Shown piece after piece: positions 17,494-24,441 of a stretch of DNA of 64,000 nt. The translations under genes and the position numbers were made by a program. The DNA lies in the IMG/VR virus record IMGVR_UViG_3300037961_005793, positions 16,884-80,883 of that record; one strand, 5' to 3'. Position 1 is the stretch's first letter. Each line of letters opens with the position of its first letter. The notes beneath the pieces are model-generated. The model did no database searches, had not been told where the DNA came from, and worked only from the letters and a program-made list of their open reading frames with translations. This DNA is from a virus.

Positions 17494-17999
17494 CAGCTCA
17501 GTTGTTGATACTGAATAGAGGGAGGAATGTTATTACTCGAAGGAGCATTCAGCATCGAATAGTTATCACCCATGTTGGGCGTGTCGTACTCTGCAGGGCG
17601 TTGAGAAGAAAGTTCGTCCATGTGCCTGTCGCTCTGCTGCTCAAGCATGTCCAGGAACATCAACATCTCATCCATGAGATCGGGACGCTGACAGACTCGT
17701 TCGAGAAGCTCGACGAGAACAGGGTCCATCGAAGGAGGCTCAACCTCTTCAACACGCAGTCGTGCAGCTAATTGGTTGCGACCCATGGGGTCATCAACAT
17801 CTGGGTAAGAATTGATCGACCGTGTGGCTCCGGTATACATGCCACCGGGCTCTCCTTCTAGATTCGGAGCCCGTCCTTGTGCGTACTTACGCAAGACCTC
17901 AGCCACGACGGGGGCTGCAGCAGCTTGCTCGTCCGGAGTAACCGGCGTCGGAAGACCGAGTAAACGAGCCGCAAAAGCGTAATCTTCCCTAGAAAACAC
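17493..17999 (-). CDS. Virion-cluster hypothetical protein, acidic
   Basis: 168 aa. N-terminal helical part (REDYAFAARLLGLPTPVTPDE), a central acidic helix (DPVLVELLERV, LMDEMLMFLDMLEQQ) and a C-terminal tail rich in Asn, Ser and Gln. Unknown family. It overlaps the regulator gene at 17989 by 11 nt, so late expression of the two is linked. Confidence 0.65.
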   Translation of the reverse strand: MFSREDYAFAARLLGLPTPVTPDEQAAAAPVVAEVLRKYAQGRAPNLEGEPGGMYTGATRSINSYPDVDDPMGRNQLAARLRVEEVEPPSMDPVLVELLERVCQRPDLMDEMLMFLDMLEQQSDRHMDELSSQRPAEYDTPNMGDNYSMLNAPSSNNIPPSIQYQQLS

Positions 18000-18264
18000 C
18001 GGAACCTACAGCAACAGATAACCCCATTGTACTCTGTATTGCTAAAACGTCGCCGGGAGAAACATCCAACGTCAAACAGATCTTCTCCAACACATCCGGA
18101 GACGGGATATAACGTTCATCAGTACATATTTTTCTGGTCGTTGTCGGCGAAAGACTTGCCTGTTTACTCAACGCAAAAGAAGAAATATCCTTTTGCAGGA
18201 GTAAGTCTTTGAGGTTATTAATTAAATAACCACTAGCTGTATGTGCGGAGTAAAAAGGCATCAC
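17989..18264 (-). CDS. XRE (Cro/CI) family helix-turn-helix regulator
   Basis: 91 aa. The helix-turn-helix is NLKDLLLQKDISSFALSKQA followed by LSPTTTRKICTDERYIPSPDVLEKICLTLDVSPGDV, the standard XRE layout: Lxxxxxxxxxxxxxxla followed by a recognition helix and a C-terminal dimer-type helix. It binds DNA, probably as a dimer. It sits in the middle of the late cluster between a methyltransferase and virion genes, overlapping both, so it is co-transcribed with late genes rather than standing by an early promoter. Confidence 0.85.
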   Translation of the reverse strand: MMPFYSAHTASGYLINNLKDLLLQKDISSFALSKQASLSPTTTRKICTDERYIPSPDVLEKICLTLDVSPGDVLAIQSTMGLSVAVGSGVF

Positions 18265-18941
18265 CCAAGCTTTAGACCTTCAGAAATGTCAACTAAACCT
18301 GTACCGCTGAAATGACCAAATGAAGTGAGATCAACCTTCGGTGAAGATATAAGTCTCCACAACGGTTGTTCAGTAATCCACTTAATGTCATCCAGGAGCA
18401 GCCAACGTGGTTTAGTGGGAAACTTTAACGTTGAAAGTTTACTCAAAAAAGTTCTCTCAAAGATACCGTCCTTTGGCCCATCACACATAATAAAGTCAGC
18501 CTCAGTAAGAAGCTTTGCTCGTCTTATAAAAACATCATGCTCTTTAAGATCTTCTACTCGTTGAGTGAGTTTTGAAGAAAAGTCTTCTTCAGTGAGGTAT
18601 GTTTGAGTTGGTGAGGTGTATGGAACTACATCGAACGTGGTGACCCGATCCTTTTGATCGGAAAAGTCCAGCATCACCCGAGCAGAAGTTCCGTAGTGTG
18701 TTCCAATGTCGACCATACTGACTGGTCCATTAGAACGATCCAGGTTGAAGATAAGACCAGCAAGAAGCTTATAATGATCACCAGGGAAACAATTAACAAA
18801 AGTTCCGTCACAATCAATATGACACTGAGTAGCGGTCTTAATACTTCTGAGAACATAATCCCATCCTTGAAAAGTTTGGGCAGCCTGGTCGTCATCAACA
18901 GACCAACATTCGCTCGGGATACGGTGACGTACGTTTTTCAT
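18261..18941 (-). CDS. Class I SAM-dependent methyltransferase-like protein
   Basis: 226 aa. Motif I is MVDIGTHYGTSARVML (GxGxG-like glycine loop), the acidic end of strand 2 is in TTFDVVP, and motif IV is in ADFIMCDGPKDG. The ending SFGHFSGTGLVD resembles small-molecule or sugar O-methyltransferases. It overlaps the XRE gene by 4 nt and follows a GT2 gene, so a role in finishing a glycan is the simplest guess. Confidence 0.72.
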   Translation of the reverse strand: MKNVRHRIPSECWSVDDDQAAQTFQGWDYVLRSIKTATQCHIDCDGTFVNCFPGDHYKLLAGLIFNLDRSNGPVSMVDIGTHYGTSARVMLDFSDQKDRVTTFDVVPYTSPTQTYLTEEDFSSKLTQRVEDLKEHDVFIRRAKLLTEADFIMCDGPKDGIFERTFLSKLSTLKFPTKPRWLLLDDIKWITEQPLWRLISSPKVDLTSFGHFSGTGLVDISEGLKLG

Positions 18942-18943
18942 GA

Positions 18944-19714
18944 TCAGAACCCGAGATGCTTGCGGCGGACAAAGCTTAAATCGAATGTCGTGAAACTCGG
19001 TGGCATTTCCTCAAGATTGAATGGTGTTTTATAAGTTTCCCCCTCAACGTGAGACTGCCAGGACTCATTCCACTTCAGATGAAGATATCGCTTGTTCAGC
19101 TCGTGGGCTACGTGAATACCTTGAGCAATCGCTGGTTCGGATCGCCAAGTCTGTGAGCCATCGGAATAATCGTTCTTTTTAGAACCGTGGTAGTAATCAG
19201 CTTCAAGATCAAGTATTCGTTTAACGTCGTCATGGATAAACCTCATGCCGTAGTCCATGTCTTCGCAATAACCGGGATATAGATTTTCATCAAAAAGACC
19301 GTACTTCTGAACCATCCAATCTTTTAACAAGAAAATATCCCAACCACCGCCTGAACCATGGACAATACCGACTTCCTGGTCTTGAGCTTTCTCATTCATT
19401 TCTTTGAGAAAACCTGGCTCAAACCTCACATCGTGGTTTGAAATAACCCAGTAAGGGGCTTTCATAAAACATTTAATAATTAAGTTCCAAGCGCCACTAC
19501 AACCAACATTTGCAGGGAGGTGGCAAATATGTACGTTCTTTACGTGACTATTAGGTATCTCTTTTAGGAGATCGACTTCATGATTAATTTGACCGCGACC
19601 GTTGTTATTAAAAACGACAAAGTTTTCAACTGGATAATCGATACTCATGTACAGACGATGCAGCCAGTAAGGAGTATTAACGATCGCAGTACCTAGAACA
19701 GGAATGCTATTCAT
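18944..19714 (-). CDS. GT2-like glycosyltransferase
   Basis: 256 aa. N-terminal GT-A strand with PVLGTAIVNTPYWLHRLYMSI, NVGCSGAWNLII (conserved N-x-G segment of GT2 enzymes), WVISNHDVRFEPGFLKEM with the acidic metal-binding region, and FDENLYPGYCEDMDYGMR, the ED motif of the catalytic base. Length is that of a single-domain GT2. It likely acts with the methyltransferase 2 nt downstream. Confidence 0.85.
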   Translation of the reverse strand: MNSIPVLGTAIVNTPYWLHRLYMSIDYPVENFVVFNNNGRGQINHEVDLLKEIPNSHVKNVHICHLPANVGCSGAWNLIIKCFMKAPYWVISNHDVRFEPGFLKEMNEKAQDQEVGIVHGSGGGWDIFLLKDWMVQKYGLFDENLYPGYCEDMDYGMRFIHDDVKRILDLEADYYHGSKKNDYSDGSQTWRSEPAIAQGIHVAHELNKRYLHLKWNESWQSHVEGETYKTPFNLEEMPPSFTTFDLSFVRRKHLGF

Positions 19715-19737
19715 GAAGCATCAGCAGTAGCAGCATG

Positions 19738-19926
19738 CTAACACAAATTGAAGTTATCGCCATCTGAATCAATTTGATTCTGAAGATGTCTGTAGAAAGC
19801 ACCTCGCCTCGGTCTGAACTTGCGTGCGGGCTTTTTACTTTGGTTTCTTTTGTATACTTTGACACCTAGTTCATTAATGTAATATTCACCGCCTCTAGCT
19901 CCCTTAATCCACTTTTTCTCTTCCAC
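19738..19926 (-). CDS. Small basic hypothetical protein
   Basis: 62 aa, pI clearly basic: KKWIKGARGGEYYINELGVK at the start, then KPARKFRPRRG. The GARGGEYY segment looks like a small beta-hairpin. Could bind nucleic acid. No family recognised. Confidence 0.6.
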   Translation of the reverse strand: MEEKKWIKGARGGEYYINELGVKVYKRNQSKKPARKFRPRRGAFYRHLQNQIDSDGDNFNLC

Positions 19927-19971
19927 GGAGAAACAAGCAACTTTAAAAATATTAACCTGCGTCAGAGGCGG

Positions 19972-20466
19972 TCAAGACCGCTTCTTAAACAAGTTGCAAT
20001 CTTGTGAGTCAGGAGTCATGTACTCAGGAGTCTCAAAATCACAGCACATCTTCTCTCGATCGTTGTGCATACACATTTGACAAATGAGTGAACTTTTGTC
20101 CACAAGCGTATGAGCTTCTGTCTCAGGCAACTCCACCGTGGTTAGACGGTAATTACAGTTAAGACAGTGTTTCTTGCGACGTCGATGACCTTGCTTGTTA
20201 AGCCTGGTCTCTACAACAGCTAAAAACCTTTCACCGCAGTTAGGACACTTCTCTCTTAGTCCAGCACGAGCCGCCTTTATCCGTTCTGGTTCTGTCTTGC
20301 GTTCGTAAAACTTAGGCGGCGTCTTGCCAGCACATACAGCAGAACAAAAAGTTTTGGTACGTCCTTTCTTTTGATTTGAACGATGTTCTGAAGCTCTGCG
20401 TTTGAATTTGACTCCACAGCAATCGCAAGTCAGTTCAACCCAAGAAGTAGAAGTTCGGAGTGCCAT
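19972..20466 (-). CDS. Zinc-ribbon protein with NrdR-like ribbon
   Basis: 164 aa with three cysteine clusters: CDCCGVKF...FCSAVC (residues about 14-45), CPNCGERFLAVVETR...RRRKKHCLNCNYRLTTVE (about 75-110) and CQMCMHN...CC. The second cluster follows the pattern of the NrdR zinc ribbon (CPxCG, then R-R-R-x-x-C-x-x-C and xxTTVE) but no ATP-cone follows. It probably binds nucleic acid; a regulatory role is inference. The gene lies 12 nt after the tRNA on the same strand and may share its promoter. Confidence 0.75.
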   Translation of the reverse strand: MALRTSTSWVELTCDCCGVKFKRRASEHRSNQKKGRTKTFCSAVCAGKTPPKFYERKTEPERIKAARAGLREKCPNCGERFLAVVETRLNKQGHRRRKKHCLNCNYRLTTVELPETEAHTLVDKSSLICQMCMHNDREKMCCDFETPEYMTPDSQDCNLFKKRS

Positions 20467-20477
20467 AAAAAATGAAA

Positions 20478-20563
20478 TGCCTGAGGCGAGACTTGAACTC
20501 GCATGACCTTTGCAGGTCGAGGGATTTTAAGTCCCTTGTGTCTACCGATTCCACCACTCAGGC
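20478..20563 (-). tRNA. tRNA-Leu (anticodon UAA)
   Basis: On the minus strand a complete 86-nt tRNA is readable: acceptor GCCTGAG/CTCAGGC, D arm with GGTAGAC, anticodon stem GGGAC/ATCCC with loop carrying TAA, a long class II variable arm (GACCTGCAAAGGTC) and T arm GCGAGTTCAAGTCTCGC. The extra arm and length fit tRNA-Leu. No CCA is encoded. No group I intron is present, unlike the cyanobacterial cellular tRNA-Leu(UAA). It could adjust translation of UUA codons in late genes. Confidence 0.95.
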
Positions 20564-20597
20564 TATAGCTGATGTGCCAGCACCGGCTGACGTGCGA

Positions 20598-20625
20598 AAT
20601 ATACCCCAAAAAATCCGTTGCTCAA
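20598..20625 (-). promoter_or_regulatory. Sigma70-type promoter for the tRNA and zinc-ribbon gene
   Basis: On the minus strand TTGAGC (20625-20620) is followed after 16 bases by TATATT (20603-20598), 35 nt upstream of the tRNA 5' end. This would be read by host RNA polymerase. Confidence 0.6.
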
Positions 20626-20667
20626 CCGTTTGTGACTGTTACCATGCTGATGTTTACAAGATGACAA

Positions 20668-21384
20668 GTGACTGCATCCTCTTTCCAAGACCTGATGGGT
20701 CAGCTTAAAGAAAATACCAGCGTTAAAATCGAAACCAAGAGCAAAAAACAACTGAGTGACCGTTATACCTTCACCGAAGGGTGGTACGACGCCCTGCTAA
20801 ACAGTGAACATGTAATACAAAACAACAACACCGACAAAAAAATCGAATTAGATGCTACAAAGAGGCTCCAAATCGTTGAAATCGGCGTTTATGAAGGTGC
20901 TTCGAGCTGTTTTTGGTCGGATTTTTATCTCAATCATCCTGATTCTCGTCTTATTTCTATTGACCCCTTTACAGGTAGCGAAGAACATCTACGTGAGCCC
21001 GAGAAGTACCCCGGATTATCTCAGCTCGAAGTAACTGCGCGGGATAACATCGCCAAATCTGATAACGCAGGCAAAGTTGAGATTATCAAAGGTTACTCAC
21101 ACTTAATTTACCCACATCTACACCACCGTTACGGTGAAGAACCGTGGATCGATATCCTTTATATCGATGGAGCACATGATTCGACTTCAGTTGCTCGTGA
21201 CGTTACTTTATACGTGCCTATGGTTAAGCCTGGCGGGGTGGTCTTTTTCGACGATTACGCGCATCCTGACGTTAAAAGGGCAGTTGATATGTCTCTGAAC
21301 GCTTTCGCTTCGTTTGACATTGCCATGTTCACTGGATGGCAGCTCGTAGGAAAAGTAGCTGACTATAAAAAATCACACGGATGA
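20668..21384 (+). CDS. Class I SAM methyltransferase (Methyltransf_24-like)
   Basis: 238 aa. Motif I: IVEIGVYEGASSCFW; strand 2 acid: ISIDPFTG; motif IV region: DILYIDGAHDSTSVARDV; and VKPGGVVFFDDYAHPDV. This set is typical of the Methyltransf_24/cephalosporin-hydroxylase-like group found in sugar and surface-glycan clusters. The GTG at 20668 gives the full N-terminus. Plus strand in the late block, followed by two tiny membrane-protein genes in the same transcript. Target unknown. Confidence 0.82.
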   Translation: MTASSFQDLMGQLKENTSVKIETKSKKQLSDRYTFTEGWYDALLNSEHVIQNNNTDKKIELDATKRLQIVEIGVYEGASSCFWSDFYLNHPDSRLISIDPFTGSEEHLREPEKYPGLSQLEVTARDNIAKSDNAGKVEIIKGYSHLIYPHLHHRYGEEPWIDILYIDGAHDSTSVARDVTLYVPMVKPGGVVFFDDYAHPDVKRAVDMSLNAFASFDIAMFTGWQLVGKVADYKKSHG

Positions 21385-21476
21385 CACTAAGTGAATTAGG
21401 GACATTAATTCTTTTATTAAGTCCTTTAATGCTCCCTAGCATTCTTCTACTATTTACATTAGTAGCGGGAGGTTAG
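21381..21476 (+). CDS. 31-residue single-pass membrane peptide
   Basis: ATG 21381 overlaps the stop of the methyltransferase (ATGA). The peptide consists almost wholly of one hydrophobic helix (GTLILLLSPLMLPSILLLF) and ends with AGG. Its stop is followed one base later by the next gene's GTG. Coupling on both sides supports translation. Possible small membrane or lysis accessory. Confidence 0.55.
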   Translation: MTLSELGTLILLLSPLMLPSILLLFTLVAGG

Positions 21477-21477
21477 G

Positions 21478-21678
21478 GTGCATCTTTTTGCTCTCTTAGG
21501 TGCGGTTGTAATTATCAACCACACGCCTTCTCACTGGTATATGTCCTGTGCAAGATGGCGAGAGCAAGCATCAAAAATACTCGTTGATCAAAGACTTCCA
21601 GAAGAAGCAAGAGTCAAATTGGTTTTATATCTTCGCGGCAAAGTCAAAGGCAAGTGCGACTTAATTGTCGGTAAATAA
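21478..21678 (+). CDS. Small membrane-anchored protein
   Basis: 66 aa from GTG 21478, with GGGAGG 7 nt upstream as ribosome site. A short N-terminal hydrophobic segment (LFALLGAVVIINH) is followed by a charged helical tail. This type II membrane topology is like small spanin or phage membrane proteins, but no specific family is visible. Confidence 0.6.
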   Translation: MHLFALLGAVVIINHTPSHWYMSCARWREQASKILVDQRLPEEARVKLVLYLRGKVKGKCDLIVGK

Positions 21679-21679
21679 C

Positions 21680-22000
21680 GCTTCAAGGCCGCCGTACACG
21701 AGAGCGGCCCATCCACGGAAACTGACACTGTCTTGTGTTACAGCACATCACAGTGTGGGGGATCCAGTTTCAAACAGATGATACCGCTTCATACTCTTGG
21801 TGCAAGGCTGCGCCCACAGAATATTTTGCACTAGCCAGCCAGGTACGTCGTTTTTTTTTAAAACCCCTTGCACATCCCTTTACCTCTTGCTGCTTGCGCT
21901 CTCCCCGTTTTTATTGCAGCTTGCACTACACAAGTAAATACACCGTAGCCCCTACTGCCACGCTCGTTAAAACTACGACTTAACTTGTAACTTACGAATA
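21680..22000. other. Intergenic region with two stem-loops and a doubtful frame
   Basis: No convincing gene. A stem-loop GGCCGC/GCGGCC (21687-21709) follows the gene before, and a second extended hairpin has ACACTGT/ACAGTGT (21725-21756) with inner TGTG/CACA. A frame from GTG 21735 to 21983 exists; it contains nine T then four A at 21851-21863, a U-UUU-UUA slippery type, and the -1 frame after it would encode a hydrophobic helix ending at a TAA. Coding status is unproven. Confidence 0.4.
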
Positions 22001-22002
22001 AA

Positions 22003-22740
22003 TTAAACGATTAACCCAGCAGCACCTAATGCTCGTGATGCAAATTGATTTGCAATAGCAGGTAAGCCCGCAGCCATCTGCTTAGACACACGGTCTTCTT
22101 CAGTTTCATACCCTTTATCTTCTTCCTCACCATCTACCGCACCGTAACCAAAGGTTTCAAGGTAAGCAGGGTTTTGAGTAGCCTGCATGAAACTTGGCAT
22201 ATCATCTGGCACAACACCAGCGGGACTGCCGTCCTCAATTAAGAATTTCTCATCCCCGAAGTATCGCGTGGCACCTCCCCTGTCCGGATCACCCATGTAG
22301 TAGTCCGCAGGATTGCTAGGATCACCACCAACGAAATCAAAATAAGATCCTCGGAAAGGAGCATAAGTTGCTTCCTCTTCTCGGACTGGGAAAGGAACCG
22401 GAATACCATCATCTGCAGGAATCGGGTCAACACTTACGGGTTGATCTGAATCCTCGTCTTTCAAATAACCACGAAGCTTATCCAAAGCAGCTTCCGTGGC
22501 CCCACCCTGTCTTGAATAGGGTTCAACTTCTTCTGCGTAGTCAATAACATATCGAGCAACATCCGACTTCGAGCCGCCAAGATCCCGACCCTTGTCGAAC
22601 ATCTTACGAACATCTAAACCACTAAAACGATCTGTAGGTGGTTTCTTATCAGAACCTGCACCAAAAGCTGTACGGTCATAGTCCCGCATATACTTTTCAA
22701 ACTTCCGGATATCAAACTTTTCACCAGCTTGACGTGCCAT
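22003..22740 (-). CDS. Late protein sharing a domain with the 42.4-kb protein
   Basis: 245 aa. Residues about 12-95 form a helical domain: YMRDYDRTAFGAGSDKK, TDRFSGLDVRKMF, GGSKSDVARYVIDYA and ALDKLRGYL. The same blocks in the same order appear at the C-terminus of the plus-strand gene at 42.4 kb. The rest is acidic, with Pro/Gly-rich text, then an Ala-rich end (AIANQFASRALGAAGL). It belongs to the late cluster beside other Pro-rich virion-type proteins. Function unknown. Confidence 0.7.
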   Translation of the reverse strand: MARQAGEKFDIRKFEKYMRDYDRTAFGAGSDKKPPTDRFSGLDVRKMFDKGRDLGGSKSDVARYVIDYAEEVEPYSRQGGATEAALDKLRGYLKDEDSDQPVSVDPIPADDGIPVPFPVREEEATYAPFRGSYFDFVGGDPSNPADYYMGDPDRGGATRYFGDEKFLIEDGSPAGVVPDDMPSFMQATQNPAYLETFGYGAVDGEEEDKGYETEEDRVSKQMAAGLPAIANQFASRALGAAGLIV

Positions 22741-22781
22741 ATTTCTACTGAGCAGATATCTTCTACTTTAGCTTAATCACC

Positions 22782-23645
22782 CTAAACAAATCCAGGTAAT
22801 TGCGGACCTGCGTTACGAGGTACAGGTGGTGTCATAGGGACAAAACCACGTTTAATACGTTCATCCATAAAAGGTGAATCAAAATTAGGTGGAGGAGATC
22901 CAAATACACCGCCCGGTCTATAACTACCGCGAATGTAACGAGGCATCTCAGCCATCAAATCACCGTCCATCGAACTAGCGCGTCCACGGTTGTATTTCTG
23001 CCTTTCCAGATCCCGAATAGCTTTTTGAATGTTCGGATCAGTTAAAGGACCGATCTCGCCCTTACGTAAGGAACGGAGAAGCAATTCACCTGTGGGATCC
23101 AACTGCGCCATTTCGTCGTTGTTAAGCGTACCATCATCAGGATTAGCATAACGACCAAACATTTGAGTCTTAGGACCCATCACTTCTTTGTTTTGCTCAA
23201 GGTACTGATACAAGTAATCGCGCTTACCAGTCTCTGGAGTCAAAGGCTGAACTTCAACCTTATCTTCAGGACGGTAAACAGGCTTTCTTATATCAAAGTT
23301 ATCTGTGGGGCGAAACAGTAAATCCTTTAATGCGTCTTGCTTACCACGCGGATCTAACATTTCATAAATACGCATGAAGCTATTTACTTCATCAAGACCT
23401 TTTTTAAATTCATCTAGACCGCGCATTTCCGTTGATACACCCATCGGGTTAGAGCCCGGTGTAATTGATGGACCGCGTGGATCAACTCCGCGTCCATAAC
23501 CACGAGGCTCTGGCTCCACACCGTACGGATTTGGGTCCGGAGTAAATTGACGAGTATCTGGCCCATGAACAGGTCCTCCAAAACGGGGGCGGCTGTAGAT
23601 CTGCCCGTTTCTAAAAATACGTTCACGGGTGTCTTGAATACTCAC
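22782..23645 (-). CDS. Proline/arginine-rich virion-type protein
   Basis: 287 aa with long disordered Pro/Gly/Arg-rich ends (GPDTRQFTPDPNPYG, APRNAGPQL-like C-terminus) around a helical centre (MRGLDEFKKGLDEVNSFMRIYEML). Composition is like the proteins at 22.0 and 24.4 kb, so I group them as one virion set. No motif recognised. Confidence 0.65.
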   Translation of the reverse strand: MSIQDTRERIFRNGQIYSRPRFGGPVHGPDTRQFTPDPNPYGVEPEPRGYGRGVDPRGPSITPGSNPMGVSTEMRGLDEFKKGLDEVNSFMRIYEMLDPRGKQDALKDLLFRPTDNFDIRKPVYRPEDKVEVQPLTPETGKRDYLYQYLEQNKEVMGPKTQMFGRYANPDDGTLNNDEMAQLDPTGELLLRSLRKGEIGPLTDPNIQKAIRDLERQKYNRGRASSMDGDLMAEMPRYIRGSYRPGGVFGSPPPNFDSPFMDERIKRGFVPMTPPVPRNAGPQLPGFV

Positions 23646-23674
23646 AACACTCTGACAAAAACAATAAATTTAGT

Positions 23675-23851
23675 TTAGTCGATACGAAGGTTGCCATCTT
23701 CGTCCCAAGTTAAATGAGCCATTAATTGGTAGTTCACCCGGCACCCGCGTTCATCACAACAAATCAAAGATTTGCATTCACCGTGGTTAACTAGCGGAAA
23801 CAGCTTGGACAGCGGTTCCCACACAGAAGAACCCAAAAGCTTGTCAAGCAC
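23675..23851 (-). CDS. Small cysteine-containing protein
   Basis: 58 aa from a GTG at 23851. It contains HGECKSLICCDERGCRVNY, four cysteines and a histidine in 15 residues that could hold a metal, and ends with LTWDEDGNLRID. The frame ends just before the next late gene. No ribosome site seen; call is based on protein-like sequence. Confidence 0.5.
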   Translation of the reverse strand: MLDKLLGSSVWEPLSKLFPLVNHGECKSLICCDERGCRVNYQLMAHLTWDEDGNLRID

Positions 23852-23899
23852 TGCGTTTTTTGTCGCTGATTTAGTCTATGTGCCCTAGTGTACGCTCGT

Positions 23900-24226
23900 C
23901 TAATCTCTAAACCCTTCGTCATCTACGAACCACTTGCGCTTAGACGTAAACCACTCAGCAATAGAAGTTGGATCTTGCGGGCCAACTAAGTGATCTGTGG
24001 GGTCAGGATCGCCGATATCCATATCATCAAGAAATTGATCTAACCCTCCGGCAGCTTGGTCACCTCTGAGAGCTTCTCTCCTGGCCCTACGAAGCATCGA
24101 ATCGACACTGTGGTTGCTTTTCGCCCATTTTTGTATCCAAATCATGTCTGAAACTTGTACTTCCGCCCCGTTTGCTATTCGATTACAAATATATTCCGCC
24201 TTTTTCCGTACTTCAGTCGAAAGCAT
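23900..24226 (-). CDS. Hypothetical helical protein
   Basis: 108 aa with an N-terminal helix (MLSTEVRKKAEYICNRIANG), a basic central helix (RRARREALRG) and an acidic end. It is preceded on the same strand by a 59-aa gene. Unknown family. Confidence 0.65.
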   Translation of the reverse strand: MLSTEVRKKAEYICNRIANGAEVQVSDMIWIQKWAKSNHSVDSMLRRARREALRGDQAAGGLDQFLDDMDIGDPDPTDHLVGPQDPTSIAEWFTSKRKWFVDDEGFRD

Positions 24227-24261
24227 CCAACTATCCCTTTGTTACCAGTCTAGTTAAGCTT

Positions 24262-24441
24262 TTATTCGTCTAGAAGCAACTCTAAAAGAGCTTTATCTAA
24301 CTCAGTACGCATCGCGACAAGCGAAACTTGCTCCTGCGGATCACCGCCAGGCCACCTTTCTAAGAAATACGCGACAGACTTCCTCAGTAAACGCAGTGAG
24401 GCCACGTCGGCTGAGAACTCAACGCGTGATCTGTCGTCCAT
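24262..24441 (-). CDS. Small hypothetical protein coupled to the 740-aa gene
   Basis: 59 aa. Start ATG overlaps the stop of the large upstream gene (TAATG). Two helices are predicted, RVEFSADVASLRLLRKSVAYF and LDKALLELLLDE, separated by a Pro/Gly loop. Tight coupling supports expression. Function unknown. Confidence 0.6.
   Translation of the reverse strand: MDDRSRVEFSADVASLRLLRKSVAYFLERWPGGDPQEQVSLVAMRTELDKALLELLLDE

Noticed and set aside
20478-20563. tRNA gene considered as a prophage attachment site
   Set aside because: No integrase, excisionase or repeat of the tRNA end is seen in the window, so integration is not supported.
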